64,000 nucleotides of DNA from Mycobacterium sp. 1423905.2 (lineage in GTDB: Bacteria > Actinomycetota > Actinomycetes > Mycobacteriales > Mycobacteriaceae): NCBI RefSeq assembly GCF_001673155.1, contig NZ_LZLE01000366.1:21101-85100 (forward strand), read 5' to 3'. Both the position numbers and the translations under genes were made by a program. The notes under the pieces are model-generated. The model searched no databases, had not been told where the DNA came from, and worked only from the letters and a program-made list of their open reading frames with translations. The number at the start of each line of letters is the position of its first letter. The first letter of the stretch is position 1. Shown here piece after piece: positions 32,340-44,200 of the stretch.

Positions 32340-33262
32340 ACCCACAGCAACCCAAATTCCACCCGGGTGAGCTCAACGTGTACTCGCTGCCGAGCGATGT
32401 CACCGGGGTCAGCCGCGCGCTGCGGCACACCGGGCGGCGGGTGATGCTGGTACCGACCATGGGGGCGCTGCACCAAGGCCACATCGCCCTGGTCCGCGCG
32501 GCCAAGAAGACTCCCGGCTCGGTGGTCGTGGTGTCCATTTTCGTCAACCCGCTGCAGTTCGGTGCCGGAGAGGACCTCGACGCCTACCCCCGCACCCTCG
32601 AGGACGACCTCGCGCAACTCCGCGAGGTCGGCGTCGACATCGTGTTCGCGCCGGCCGCTGCGGCTATGTACCCCAACGGCCTGCGCACCACCGTGCAACC
32701 CGGCCCGCTGGCTGCCGAACTGGAAGGCGGGCCGCGCCCCACCCACTTTGCCGGCGTGCTCACCGTAGTGCTCAAACTTCTGCAGATCGTGCGCCCGGAT
32801 CGAGTGTTCTTGGGCGAGAAGGATTATCAGCAGCTGGTGCTGATCCGGCAGATGGTTTCCGACCTGAATCTTGACGTGCAGGTGGTCGGTGTGCCGACCG
32901 TGCGGGAATCCGACGGGTTGGCGATGTCGTCGCGCAACCGCTACCTCGACCCGACACAACGTGAAGCGGCCGTGTCACTTTCAGCTGCGTTGACGGCAGG
33001 CGCGCATGCCGCGGTCGACGGGCCGCAAGCCGCGCTCGACGCCGCACGCGTGGTCCTGGAGGCCACCCCCGGCCTGGTCATTGACTACCTCGAGCTGCGC
33101 GACGCCGATCTTGGGCCGTTGCGCGCCAACGGATCCGGTCGGCTGTTGATAGCCGCCCGGCTGGGCAGCACCAGATTGTTGGACAACGTGTCGATTCAGA
33201 TCGGAAACACCGCCGGCACCCATGGGCCGGACGGGCAACCTCACTCACAATGGAGGAACTGA
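32336..33262 (+). CDS. panC: pantothenate synthetase
   Basis: Ligates pantoate and beta-alanine using ATP. Nucleotidyltransferase motifs are [10 protein letters not shown] (HIGH-type) near residue 41 and AMSSRNRYL (KMSKS-type). [10 protein letters not shown] and [10 protein letters not shown] are active-site segments. GTG 32336 overlaps the previous stop codon. Length is 308 residues. panD follows with a one-base overlap. Confidence 0.97.
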   Translation: MNPQQPKFHPGELNVYSLPSDVTGVSRALRHTGRRVMLVPTMGALHQGHIALVRAAKKTPGSVVVVSIFVNPLQFGAGEDLDAYPRTLEDDLAQLREVGVDIVFAPAAAAMYPNGLRTTVQPGPLAAELEGGPRPTHFAGVLTVVLKLLQIVRPDRVFLGEKDYQQLVLIRQMVSDLNLDVQVVGVPTVRESDGLAMSSRNRYLDPTQREAAVSLSAALTAGAHAAVDGPQAALDAARVVLEATPGLVIDYLELRDADLGPLRANGSGRLLIAARLGSTRLLDNVSIQIGNTAGTHGPDGQPHSQWRN

Positions 33263-33681
33263 TGTTACGGACGATGCTCAAGTCGAAAATCCACCGTGCC
33301 ACCGTCACCCAGGCCGACCTGCATTACGTCGGGTCGGTGACCATCGACGCCGACCTGATGGACGCCGCGGATCTGCTCGAAGGCGAACAGGTGACGATCG
33401 TCGACATCGACAACGGCGCCCGCCTGGTGACCTACGCCATCACCGGCGAACGCGGCTCCGGGGTCATTGGAATCAACGGCGCTGCAGCACATTTGGTGCA
33501 CCCCGGTGATCTGGTCATCCTCATCGCGTACGGCACCATGGAAGACGCCGAGGCGCGCGCCTACCGGCCGCGGATCGTGTTCGTCGACGCGCAGAACAAG
33601 CCGATCGACTTAGGCCACGATCCCGCCTTTGTGCCCGCCGACGCGGGAGAACTGCTCGATCCCCGAATCGGTGTGCGGTAA
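33262..33681 (+). CDS. panD: aspartate 1-decarboxylase (pyruvoyl enzyme)
   Basis: Makes beta-alanine from aspartate. The proenzyme self-cleaves between Gly24 and Ser25 ([10 protein letters not shown]) to form the pyruvoyl group. The catalytic-site Tyr and Thr regions [11 protein letters not shown] and LIAYGTM are conserved. The 139-residue length includes the C-terminal tail typical of mycobacterial PanD, the part bound by pyrazinoic acid in M. tuberculosis. TGGAGGA precedes the ATG. Confidence 0.97.
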   Translation: MLRTMLKSKIHRATVTQADLHYVGSVTIDADLMDAADLLEGEQVTIVDIDNGARLVTYAITGERGSGVIGINGAAAHLVHPGDLVILIAYGTMEDAEARAYRPRIVFVDAQNKPIDLGHDPAFVPADAGELLDPRIGVR

Positions 33682-33683
33682 CC

Positions 33684-34502
33684 GTGCTGCTGGCGATCGA
33701 CGTCCGCAACACCCACACCGTCGTCGGCCTGCTCTCGGGTGCCAAAGAGCACGCAAAGGTCGTGCAGCAGTGGCGGATTCGCACCGAACCGGAAGTCACC
33801 GCCGACGAATTGGCACTTACCATCGACGGACTGATCGGCGACGACTCCGAACGGCTCACCGGTGCGGCCGCGCTCTCCACTGTTCCCTCGGTTTTGCACG
33901 AAGTGCGCATCATGCTCGACCAGTACTGGCCGTCGGTCCCGCATGTGCTGATCGAACCCGGCGTGCGTACCGGCATTCCGCTGCTCGTCGACAACCCCAA
34001 AGAAGTGGGCGCCGACCGAATCGTCAACTGCCTGGCGGCTTTTCACAAGTTCAACACCGCCGCCATCGTCGTCGACTTCGGCTCGTCTATCTGCGTCGAC
34101 GTGGTATCGGCCAAAGGTGAATTTCTCGGTGGGGCCATCGCGCCGGGGGTGCAGGTGTCCTCCGATGCCGCGGCGGCACGCTCGGCAGCGTTGCGCCGGG
34201 TGGAATTGACTCGCCCGCGTTCGGTGGTGGGGAAAAATACCGTGGAATGCATGCAGTCGGGCGCTGTCTTCGGCTTCGCCGGACTAGTCGACGGTTTGGT
34301 TACCCGGGTGCGCGAGAACGTCAAGGGCTTTTCGAGCGGCGACGACGTCGCAGTGGTGGCCACCGGACACACCGCGCCACTGCTACTGCCCGAATTGCAC
34401 ACCGTCGACCACTATGACCAGCACCTGACCTTGCAGGGACTGCAGCTGGTCTTCGAGCGCAACAAGGAAGCCCAACGCGGCCGGTTGAAGACCGCCCGCT
34501 GA
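33684..34502 (+). CDS. coaX: type III pantothenate kinase
   Basis: ASKHA-fold kinase that phosphorylates pantothenate, first step from vitamin B5 to CoA. The N-terminal phosphate motif reads [15 protein letters not shown], and [12 protein letters not shown] and [11 protein letters not shown] are further family segments. The usual aspartate-asparagine pair of DxGN is D-x-R-N here, as in mycobacterial members where activity in vivo has been questioned because a type I CoaA is also present. GTG start, 272 residues, two bases after panD. Confidence 0.92.
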   Translation: MLLAIDVRNTHTVVGLLSGAKEHAKVVQQWRIRTEPEVTADELALTIDGLIGDDSERLTGAAALSTVPSVLHEVRIMLDQYWPSVPHVLIEPGVRTGIPLLVDNPKEVGADRIVNCLAAFHKFNTAAIVVDFGSSICVDVVSAKGEFLGGAIAPGVQVSSDAAAARSAALRRVELTRPRSVVGKNTVECMQSGAVFGFAGLVDGLVTRVRENVKGFSSGDDVAVVATGHTAPLLLPELHTVDHYDQHLTLQGLQLVFERNKEAQRGRLKTAR

Positions 34503-34694
34503 CGCCCCATCCCTCCCTTGCCCGTGAGTGTGAATCTCGGGCGCTCACTGTGTACTCAAGGCGTCGTTTCGACGATTTCGCCGCCGTCAGCGCACGCTCA
34601 ACGCCCACAATTCACCCTCGACGCCCCAGCGGCCGCGTGACTGTGATCCGTAGCTCATGCCGCCCGCCGGAGCGGTCGCACCAAAGAATTCATT
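34503..34694. other. intergenic region coaX-lysS with hairpins
   Basis: About 190 bases without a credible gene. CGTCG-TTT-CGACG (34562-34574) followed by ATTT is a short hairpin that could end the pantothenate operon. A weaker pairing of GTGAG with CTCAC lies at about 34524-34548. Confidence 0.4.
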
Positions 34695-34700
34695 TAAGCT
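34695..34700 (+). promoter_or_regulatory. -10 element of lysS, leaderless
   Basis: TAAGCT followed by GGCAGGTC and the GTG start at 34709. The cysS gene in this window has the same hexamer, the same eight-base spacer length and nearly the same spacer sequence. Confidence 0.55.
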
Positions 34701-34708
34701 GGCAGGTC

Positions 34709-36223
34709 GTGAGCTCCGCCGACCTCCCCGACACCGAAGCTGCCCTACCCGAGCAGTTCCGGATCCGTAGGGAGAAGCGTGCTCGCCTGCTGGCAGAAGG
34801 CCACGAGGCTTATCCGGTCGACATCCACCGCACTCACACCCTCGCCGAAGTCCGTGCCGCTCACCCTGACCTGGCGGTCGACGAGGTCACCGACGACGTC
34901 GTCGGGGTGGCCGGCCGCGTGGTGTTCGCGCGCAACACCGGAAAGCTGTGCTTTGCGACCCTGCAGGAAGGCGACGGCACCCAGCTGCAGGCCATGATCA
35001 GCCTGGACAAAGTCGGCCAGGAGTCGCTGGACGCCTGGAAGGCCGACGTCGACATCGGCGACATCGTCTACGTGCACGGCACGGTCATCAGCTCACGGCG
35101 CGGCGAACTTTCCGTACTGGCCGATTCGTGGCAGATCGCCGCCAAGTCGCTGCGCCCGCTACCCGTCGCGCACAAGGAACTGAGCGAAGAAGCCAGGGTG
35201 CGACAGCGCTATGTCGACCTCATCGTGCGCCCGCAGGCTCGTGCGGTGGCTCGGCAGCGGATTGCGGTCATCCGCGCGATCAGGAATGCGCTGGAGCGCC
35301 GCGGCTTCCTCGAAGTCGAGACGCCGATGCTGCAGACGTTGGCCGGTGGGGCCGCGGCGCGACCGTTCGTCACTCATTCCAATGCCTTGGACATCGAACT
35401 TTACCTGCGGATAGCGCCGGAACTGTTCCTCAAGCGCTGCATCGTCGGGGGTTTCGACAAGGTCTTCGAACTAAATCGCGTGTTCCGAAACGAAGGATCG
35501 GATTCCACGCATTCCCCCGAATTCTCCATGTTGGAGACCTACCAGACCTATGGCACCTATGACGATTCCGCAGTGGTCACCCGAGAGATTATTCAGGAGG
35601 TAGCCGACGAGGCGATCGGGACACGACAACTTCCGATGCCCGATGGCAGCGTCTACGACATCGATGGAGAATGGCAGAGTATCCAGATGTATTCCTCCCT
35701 GTCGGAGGCGCTCGGGGAAGAGATCACACCGCAGACGACAGTCGAACGTTTACGTAACATCGCGCGTCGACTCGATGTCGAGATCGACGACAGCCGTGGC
35801 TTTGGTCACGGGAAACTGGTCGAGGAACTTTGGGAACACACCGTGGGCCACGCGCTCACCTCGCCCACCTTCGTCAAGGATTTCCCTGTGGAGACAACGC
35901 CTTTGACGCGTCAACACCGCAGCATCCCGGGGGTCACCGAGAAATGGGATCTCTATGTCCGCGGTGTGGAACTGGCCACCGGCTACTCGGAATTGACCGA
36001 CCCGGTGGTGCAACGGGAGAGATTTGAAGACCAGGCCCGCGCAGCGGCCGCCGGCGATGACGAGGCGATGCTACTCGATGAGGATTTTCTGGCCGCTCTC
36101 GAGTATGGGATGCCGCCGTGTACCGGAACAGGAATGGGTATCGATCGGTTGTTGATGTGTTTGACCGGGCTGTCAATTCGGGAGACTGTTTTGTTCCCGA
36201 TTGTTCGGCCGCACTCCAACTGA
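34709..36223 (+). CDS. lysS: lysyl-tRNA synthetase, class II
   Basis: Charges tRNA-Lys. An N-terminal OB-fold anticodon-binding domain (to about residue 150) is followed by the class II catalytic core: motif 1 near [13 protein letters not shown], motif 2 in [17 protein letters not shown], and motif 3 in [11 protein letters not shown]. Length is 504 residues. GTG 34709 is chosen by homology and because it lies eight bases after a -10 hexamer. Codon use inside looks slightly less GC-rich around 35450-35800 than its neighbours. Confidence 0.96.
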   Translation: MSSADLPDTEAALPEQFRIRREKRARLLAEGHEAYPVDIHRTHTLAEVRAAHPDLAVDEVTDDVVGVAGRVVFARNTGKLCFATLQEGDGTQLQAMISLDKVGQESLDAWKADVDIGDIVYVHGTVISSRRGELSVLADSWQIAAKSLRPLPVAHKELSEEARVRQRYVDLIVRPQARAVARQRIAVIRAIRNALERRGFLEVETPMLQTLAGGAAARPFVTHSNALDIELYLRIAPELFLKRCIVGGFDKVFELNRVFRNEGSDSTHSPEFSMLETYQTYGTYDDSAVVTREIIQEVADEAIGTRQLPMPDGSVYDIDGEWQSIQMYSSLSEALGEEITPQTTVERLRNIARRLDVEIDDSRGFGHGKLVEELWEHTVGHALTSPTFVKDFPVETTPLTRQHRSIPGVTEKWDLYVRGVELATGYSELTDPVVQRERFEDQARAAAAGDDEAMLLDEDFLAALEYGMPPCTGTGMGIDRLLMCLTGLSIRETVLFPIVRPHSN

Positions 36224-36335
36224 ACTGCGCTTCTTGTCTCGGATTGAGGATTGCCGATACTTATGGCACATTGGTGCCGGGGAGTCTATCCATACTGCAT
36301 CAGTTACTGCACAGACGAAACGCGAGGGTAAGCCA

Positions 36336-36674
36336 ATGGCGAAGAAAGTAACCGTCACTCTGGTCGACGATTTCGACGGTTCGGGCGCCGCTGACGAAAC
36401 GGTCGAATTTGGGCTTGACGGGGTGACCTACGAGATTGACCTTTCCTCCAAGAATGCCGCGAAACTGCGTGGTGATCTGAAGCAGTGGGTAGCAGCCGGC
36501 CGGCGCGTGGGCGGCCGTCGTCGCGGGCGGTCCAGCTCGGGACGTGGCCGCGGCGCAATCGACCGCGAGCAGAGCGCCGCGATCCGCGAGTGGGCCCGTC
36601 GCAACGGTCACAACGTGTCCACCCGGGGCCGCATCCCGGCCGATGTCATCGACGCATTCCACGCCGCGACCTAG
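36336..36674 (+). CDS. lsr2: nucleoid-associated protein Lsr2
   Basis: H-NS-like xenogeneic silencer, 112 residues. The N-terminal beta-hairpin oligomerisation domain ([15 protein letters not shown]) and C-terminal AT-hook-like DNA-binding domain with RGR in [12 protein letters not shown] are clear. It binds AT-rich DNA and represses acquired genes and PE/PPE loci. ATG 36336 has only a modest AGGGTAAG upstream. A strong terminator hairpin follows. Confidence 0.97.
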   Translation: MAKKVTVTLVDDFDGSGAADETVEFGLDGVTYEIDLSSKNAAKLRGDLKQWVAAGRRVGGRRRGRSSSGRGRGAIDREQSAAIREWARRNGHNVSTRGRIPADVIDAFHAAT

Positions 36675-36684
36675 CAAACGTCTG

Positions 36685-36720
36685 CCGGCGCCTGGGCGGA
36701 ACCGCCTGGGCGCCGGTTTT
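36685..36720 (+). terminator. intrinsic terminator of lsr2
   Basis: CCGGCGCCTGGGCGG pairs with CCGCCTGGGCGCCGG over 15 positions (two G-U wobbles in RNA), closing on a GAAC tetraloop and followed by TTTT. This is the most canonical terminator in the window. Confidence 0.85.
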
Positions 36721-36956
36721 GCTTTCGCTGTCGGCGAACCGTTTGGCACTCAGCGCGGGAAACGTATTTTCCGTTTTCCTCGTTTATCTGGTGCGGCTTG
36801 TTTTTGGACAGGGATATTTGCCCTTGGCGGGCTCGGCGGCGGGGCGCCGCTAGTCACCGCGAGGTAGGAACCCTGGCAGGCCGACCATTACAGTGGACGG
36901 CAGGTACGTGATGCCGACCGGCTGTACCGATGGTGAGGGAGAGCAGGTAACCACCG
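36721..36956. other. intergenic region lsr2-clpC1
   Basis: About 235 bases without a gene. The near-palindrome CGGGAAA-CGTA-TTTTCCG (36756-36773) stands out as a possible operator or stress-sigma element. The GGGAGAG at about 36937 is the likely ribosome-binding region for clpC1. Confidence 0.4.
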
Positions 36957-39479
<2,523 letters not shown>

Positions 39480-39489
39480 CGTGACAAAC

Positions 39490-39526
39490 GACGGCGGCGC
39501 CTTACCGGCGCCGCCGTCGCACGTTT
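39490..39526 (+). terminator. intrinsic terminator of clpC1
   Basis: GACGGCGGCGCC pairs perfectly with GGCGCCGCCGTC (12 base pairs, loop TTACC), followed by CGCACGTTT, a weak T-run. The -10 of the next transcription unit begins at 39526. Confidence 0.75.
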
Positions 39527-39531
39527 AGACT
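39526..39531 (+). promoter_or_regulatory. -10 element of the riboswitch-cbtBA unit
   Basis: TAGACT, the same hexamer as in the tRNA-Thr promoter. Expected transcription start is about 39538, just before the riboswitch. A -35 would fall inside the clpC1 terminator. Confidence 0.45.
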
Positions 39532-39537
39532 GGCGCT

Positions 39538-39612
39538 CGTTACCGACGGACATCGGAATCTGGTGAAATTCCGGAGCGGTCGCGCCACTGTCACAGTCAG
39601 ACCCGCTGCCCG
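39538..39612 (+). promoter_or_regulatory. cobalamin riboswitch
   Basis: Conserved parts of the B12 aptamer are visible in order: the P4/L5 segment GGAATCTGGTGAAATTCC (39555-39572), the core GCCACTGT (39584-39591), and the B12 box AGTCAGACCCGCTGCC (39595-39610). The element is short, without the large peripheral arms of btuB-type riboswitches. Downstream, GGGG (39628-39631) can pair with CCCC (39643-39646) next to the GGAAGGAG ribosome-binding site at 39647-39654, so ligand-controlled access to the cbtB start is a plausible mechanism. The downstream cobalt-transporter genes support the call. Confidence 0.88.
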
Positions 39613-39659
39613 TCACCAAGCACCCAAGGGGAACGCGAACATCCCCGGAAGGAGTCACC

Positions 39660-39869
39660 GTGGCCAATTCCCAGACGGCTCGCGCCGGATCGGTCGATCT
39701 GTCGGCGGCAACTGCGGCCTTTTGGTTGGCGGCGACGGCCGTCTTGGCGCTCATCGCGCTGTACTTCGTCGGCATCGACCAGGGTGCGGTGTCGCTGTTC
39801 GGTAGCGATTCCCACGTACACGAGTTCTTCCACGACGCCCGCCATCTGCTCGGCTTCCCCTGCCACTGA
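39660..39869 (+). CDS. cbtB: cobalt transporter subunit CbtB
   Basis: A 69-residue single-span membrane protein (hydrophobic residues about 18-38). The C-terminal tail HVHEFFHDARHLLGFPCH is histidine-rich and would bind cobalt. This is the compact CbtB of the CbtAB system, which occurs with B12 riboswitches. GTG 39660 is five bases after GGAAGGAG. Under B12 control it should raise cobalt uptake when cobalamin is low. Confidence 0.9.
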   Translation: MANSQTARAGSVDLSAATAAFWLAATAVLALIALYFVGIDQGAVSLFGSDSHVHEFFHDARHLLGFPCH

Positions 39870-39878
39870 GCCGCCGGC

Positions 39879-40634
39879 GTGGAGAAGCGTCTGATACTGC
39901 GCGGTCTCCTGGCCGGCGCGGTTGGCGCTGTCCTGGCGTTCGTTTTCGCCCGCGTATTCGCTGAACCGGTCATCGGCCGCGCCATCGCTTTCGAAGATGC
40001 CCGCATCGAAGCCGAACACGCGCATGGTGTGCATGAGCACGGTGCCGAGTTGTTCAGCCGCGGTGTGCAAGGCAACGCCGGGTTGGGTTTCGGGGTGCTA
40101 CTGGTCGGGTTAGCGCTGGGGGCGCTGTTCGCCGTCGTATTCTGTGTCGCCTACGGGCGTGCGAAAAGCACTGATCCACAGTCGTTTTCGATCCGACTGG
40201 CGGTGGGGGCCTTCGTCGCGGTCGAGCTGGTTCCGTTCGTGAAGTACCCGCCCAACCCGCCGGCCGTCGGGCAGGCCGACAGCATCGGCACCCGCACGCT
40301 GTGGTACCTGGTCATGCTCGTGGCGTCGGTGGTCTTGGCGATCGCTGCGGTCTGGTTGCGCGGACGACTTGCTGCGCGATTCAGCTCATGGACCGCTGGG
40401 CTGGTTGCCGCCGTTGCATACGTGATCACTGTCGCGCTGGTGATCTTGGTGTTGCCGACGGTCGACGAGACACCGGCCGGGTTCCCCGCTGACGTGTTGT
40501 ATGAATTCAGGTTGGTCTCACTGGGCACGCAGCTGGTGCTGTGGGTGGCTATGGGTCTGGTTTTCTCCCGAGTGGCCGGCCGACTGCTCGGCGAGCCGAG
40601 TGAAACGACGCGAGCGGAGAGCATTGTGGCGTGA
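39879..40634 (+). CDS. cbtA: cobalt transporter subunit CbtA
   Basis: A 251-residue integral membrane protein with about six hydrophobic segments. An extramembrane loop after the first helix contains EAEHAHGVHEHGAELF, a histidine cluster suited to metal binding, and FVKYPPNPPAVG is typical of CbtA. The GTG start is nine bases after the cbtB stop, and the stop overlaps the next start (GTGA). It works with CbtB as a predicted cobalt importer; transport by the pair rests on genomic association. Confidence 0.9.
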   Translation: MEKRLILRGLLAGAVGAVLAFVFARVFAEPVIGRAIAFEDARIEAEHAHGVHEHGAELFSRGVQGNAGLGFGVLLVGLALGALFAVVFCVAYGRAKSTDPQSFSIRLAVGAFVAVELVPFVKYPPNPPAVGQADSIGTRTLWYLVMLVASVVLAIAAVWLRGRLAARFSSWTAGLVAAVAYVITVALVILVLPTVDETPAGFPADVLYEFRLVSLGTQLVLWVAMGLVFSRVAGRLLGEPSETTRAESIVA

Positions 40635-41170
40635 CCGGTGTGCTCCGGTTGACCCTGATCTCGCACGCAATGACCGAGGCGATGGCCGCCGCTCGATTCC
40701 CCGACGACGAGCCGCTCAGTGACATCGGCCGCCGCCAGGCTCGAGGCACCCTCGATGGGACCCCTCGCCGACTCGCCGCACCAGAGCGGCGAGCCCGCCA
40801 AACCGCCGAACTGCTCGGTCTGCAGACCACCATGGAGCCGCAACTGGCCGACCTGGATTGCGGGCGCTGGCGCGGCCAAGCGCTGCAGGACGTGCCAGCC
40901 GCCGAGTTGGCGTTGTGGCTGACCGATCCGGCCGCTGCGCCCCACGGCGGTGAGTCGGTCGTCAATTTAATCGACCGCGTAGCCGGATGGTTGGCGTCCT
41001 TGTCCGACGACACGACACCGACGTTGGCCGTCACTCATCCGGCAGTCGTCAGGGCCGCGATAGTGGCAGCCCTCGACACCCCGCCAACAACCTTCTGGCG
41101 CATCGACGTTCCCCCGGCCAGCCGCACGGTCCTGCATTTCCGCGCCGACCGCTGGACGCTGCGCCTGTAG
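40631..41170 (+). CDS. histidine phosphatase-like protein with altered RHG motif
   Basis: A 179-residue member of the phosphoglycerate-mutase-like superfamily. The N-terminal catalytic motif, normally LxRHGxT, reads LTLISHAMTEA: the phosphohistidine His is kept but the preceding Arg is Ser and the Gly is Ala. The second conserved His is in LAVTHPAVV. Coupling to cbtA by GTGA in a B12-regulated unit suggests a role near cobalamin synthesis, such as CobC-like alpha-ribazole phosphatase, but the changed motif makes activity uncertain. Confidence 0.82.
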   Translation: MTGVLRLTLISHAMTEAMAAARFPDDEPLSDIGRRQARGTLDGTPRRLAAPERRARQTAELLGLQTTMEPQLADLDCGRWRGQALQDVPAAELALWLTDPAAAPHGGESVVNLIDRVAGWLASLSDDTTPTLAVTHPAVVRAAIVAALDTPPTTFWRIDVPPASRTVLHFRADRWTLRL

Positions 41171-41224
41171 CGGCGAAGCTGCCTTTACCCAACCTTGACC
41201 AGGTATTGAAGTGCCTTACCAACG

Positions 41225-44200
41225 ATGGGACACGTGAGTACGCTTCAGTCCGTGGAACTGGGGGTTTTGGGACCTCTCCAGGTTCGGCTCGGCGGCGCGC
41301 CCGTAACCATCCCGGGCGCCAAAGCGCGCGCCATCCTCACCATGCTCGGCCTTTACAACGGCTCAGTCGTGTCGGCCGACACCTTGATTAAGTTGCTCTG
41401 GGATGACGAACCGCCGCGCACCGCCGAAAAGGCTCTGCAGACCCATATTTCGTCGCTGCGCCGCACCCTGGGCGATGGATTCATCTTGACCCAGGGAGTG
41501 GGATGGACCGTTGCGGCCACCGAGGTCGACGCGTCGCGATACCGGCGGGCCGCCCGACAAGGACGCGACGCCGCCGCGGCCGGTGACACCGGCGAGGCGG
41601 TGACACGTTTCGAAGAGGCGCTGACCCTTTGGCGCGGAACACCCGAACTACCCGACGGTCCGCGAGGAACTTCGGAGAAGACCCGGTGGATCGAAGGCCA
41701 CGCCGCACTCGTCGAGGACCGGGCCGACGCGCTGCTGGCCACCGGCCGAGCAGCAGAAGTCATCGGGGATCTGGAGGCAGCGGTGGCCGAATCCCCGCTG
41801 CGCGAAAGGCGCTGGGGTCAACTGATGCTCGCCCTGTACCGCGCCGGTAGGCAAGGGGACGCTCTGGGCGCATATCAGCGAGCGCGGTCGCTGCTGGCCG
41901 ACGAACTGGGCGTAGACCCCGGCCCGAAACTTCGGCAACTCGAGGCCGCGATCGTCGCGCAGGATCCCTCCCTGGAATTGCCGATGACACAACATGTTTC
42001 GGCGGTAACCCGGGCGGTCACCTTCGTGCTGACCGACATCGAGGGATCCACGGCAGCCTGGGAGGCGCAAGCCGATGCCATGGCCGTGGCGCTCGCCCGT
42101 CACGACGAGCTGGTCGAGCAGGTCGTGACTTCGCGCGGGGGACGGCTGATCAAAACGCGCGGCGAGGGTGATGCGACGTTCTCGGTCTTCGAGCGGCCGT
42201 CCGCGGCCGCCGCTGCGGCCATCGAGTTGCAGGACGCCATCAGTCACGAGCCATGGCCATTGCGTGAGCCCATGCGTGTGCGGATCGCGGTGCATACCGG
42301 AGAAGTCGAACTGCGCGACGGCGACTATTTCGGCCGGGCGGTCAACCGGGCGGCCCGCCTGCGGTCGGTGGCGGCGGGCGGCCAGATTCTGTGCTCGGGT
42401 GCGACGGCCGAGCTGGTGATCGACTCTCTGCCCGACGACGTGGTGCTCACCGACCTGGGCATGCGTCAGTTGCGCAACCTGGCGCGCCCGGAGCATGTCT
42501 TCGAGCTCCGCCTGAGAGTGGACGACGACCGCCCTGCGGCTACGGCCACCGACGCGCCGATCCAGCGGCCGGACCTCCCGGCGGTGTTGGCCGGTCCCGG
42601 CCCGTTCGTCGGGCGGGGACGCGAGTTGGAGCGGCTTGCGTCGGCGTATCAGACCGTCCTCGCCGGCGGCACCAACGCGGTGCTGATCGCCGGCGAGCCG
42701 GGTGTCGGCAAGACTCGCCTGGCCGGGGAATGGTCCCGCCACGCTTATGACCACGGCGCCCTGATCATCTACGGGCGTTGCGACGAGGACCTCGGGGCGC
42801 CGTATCAGCCGTTCGCGGAAGCGTTGCGTGCACTCGTGCCATGCCTGGGCGCCAGCCGGCTTCGAGCGCTGCGTGGCGTCGAGGCGCTGTTGGCCCTGGT
42901 CCCCGGCCTCACCGAGGTGCTGCCCGATCTGTCCGCGCCGCCGCGCGCCGATCCGGACACCGAACGTTATGCGCTGTTCGACGCCGTCGTCGCGCTGCTG
43001 CGACTGGCTTCGGCCTCCGCGCCCGTCGTCCTGATCCTCGACGACCTGCACTGGGCCGCCAAGCCGACGCTGCTGTTGCTCCGGCATCTACTGCGCTTCG
43101 GTGAGCACGCCCACGTTCAGATCGTGGGCACGTATCGCAGCACCGACCTCGACCGCTCCCACCCACTGGCCGCGATGCTCGCCGATCTGCATCGCGACGG
43201 CACGGCCACCCGCCTGAACCTCGGTGGCCTCGACGAGCAGGACGTGACCGCGTACGTCGCCGAGGCGGGTTACGACGATGAAGAGCTCGCCCGAGCATTG
43301 TCGTCGGTCACCGGCGGCAACCCCTTCTTCCTCATTGAGGCGCTGCGCCACGTCGACGAAAGCGGTGGCGTGTGGGATCAGAGCACCCTGCCGCAGGGCG
43401 TCCGGGAAGCGGTGAGCCGCAGGCTTTCTCGGCTTCCCATCGAGACGAACAAGGCCCTGGCCGCCGCCGCTGTCGTCGGCAGCCGCTTCGCAGTAGATCT
43501 GGTCGAGCGGGTGGTTGGTAACGATTTGATCGACGCGTTCGACGAGGCCTGCCAAGCCGGCATCGTCGTGGAGGAGCCCGGCGGAAACTACCGGTTCAAC
43601 CACGCCATCGTTCGGCAGTCACTGCTGGCCGAGTTGGCATCGGTGCGGCGCATGCGACTGCACCAGCGCATCGCCACCACACTGGAGGCCCAGCACGAAG
43701 GGGACGACGACGACCTGCTGGCCGAACTGGCGCACCACTATTTTGAATGCGCGTGGGCGGGAAACGCGGCCAAGGCCGTCTTCTACTGCAAGCGTGCCGG
43801 TGACCAGGCCATGGCACGGCTCGCCTATGAGGGGGCCGCCGACCTCTACGACCATGCCTTGCACGCGCTGGAGGAGGTGGACGACGAGCTGCCCGACCGC
43901 GACGACCAGACCGCCGAACTATTGGTCGCGCGCTGTGAAGCCCTCCTGGCCGCGGGCGATGTGACCTCGGCGCAAGGCGCGGTCCGCCAATTGCGTTCCA
44001 CCACAGTTGATTCTGCCCGCCTCGCGGCATGGTCTGCCTGTTTCGCCGGTCAGTTATCGATACTGGCTCACCCCGAGCGGTTGGACGAGGTCGAAGCCGA
44101 ACTAAGCGCAGCTGCGAGGAAGTTCGCCGAATTCGACGATGCCGCAGGGGAAGCGAAGGCACACACCGTGCGCGCCACCTGCCTGGCGCGCTTGGGCCGA

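Noticed and set aside
41648..43087. 479-aa minus-strand open frame inside the giant signalling gene
   Set aside because: The plus strand carries BTAD, cyclase and ATPase motifs over the whole span; the minus frame is low complexity.
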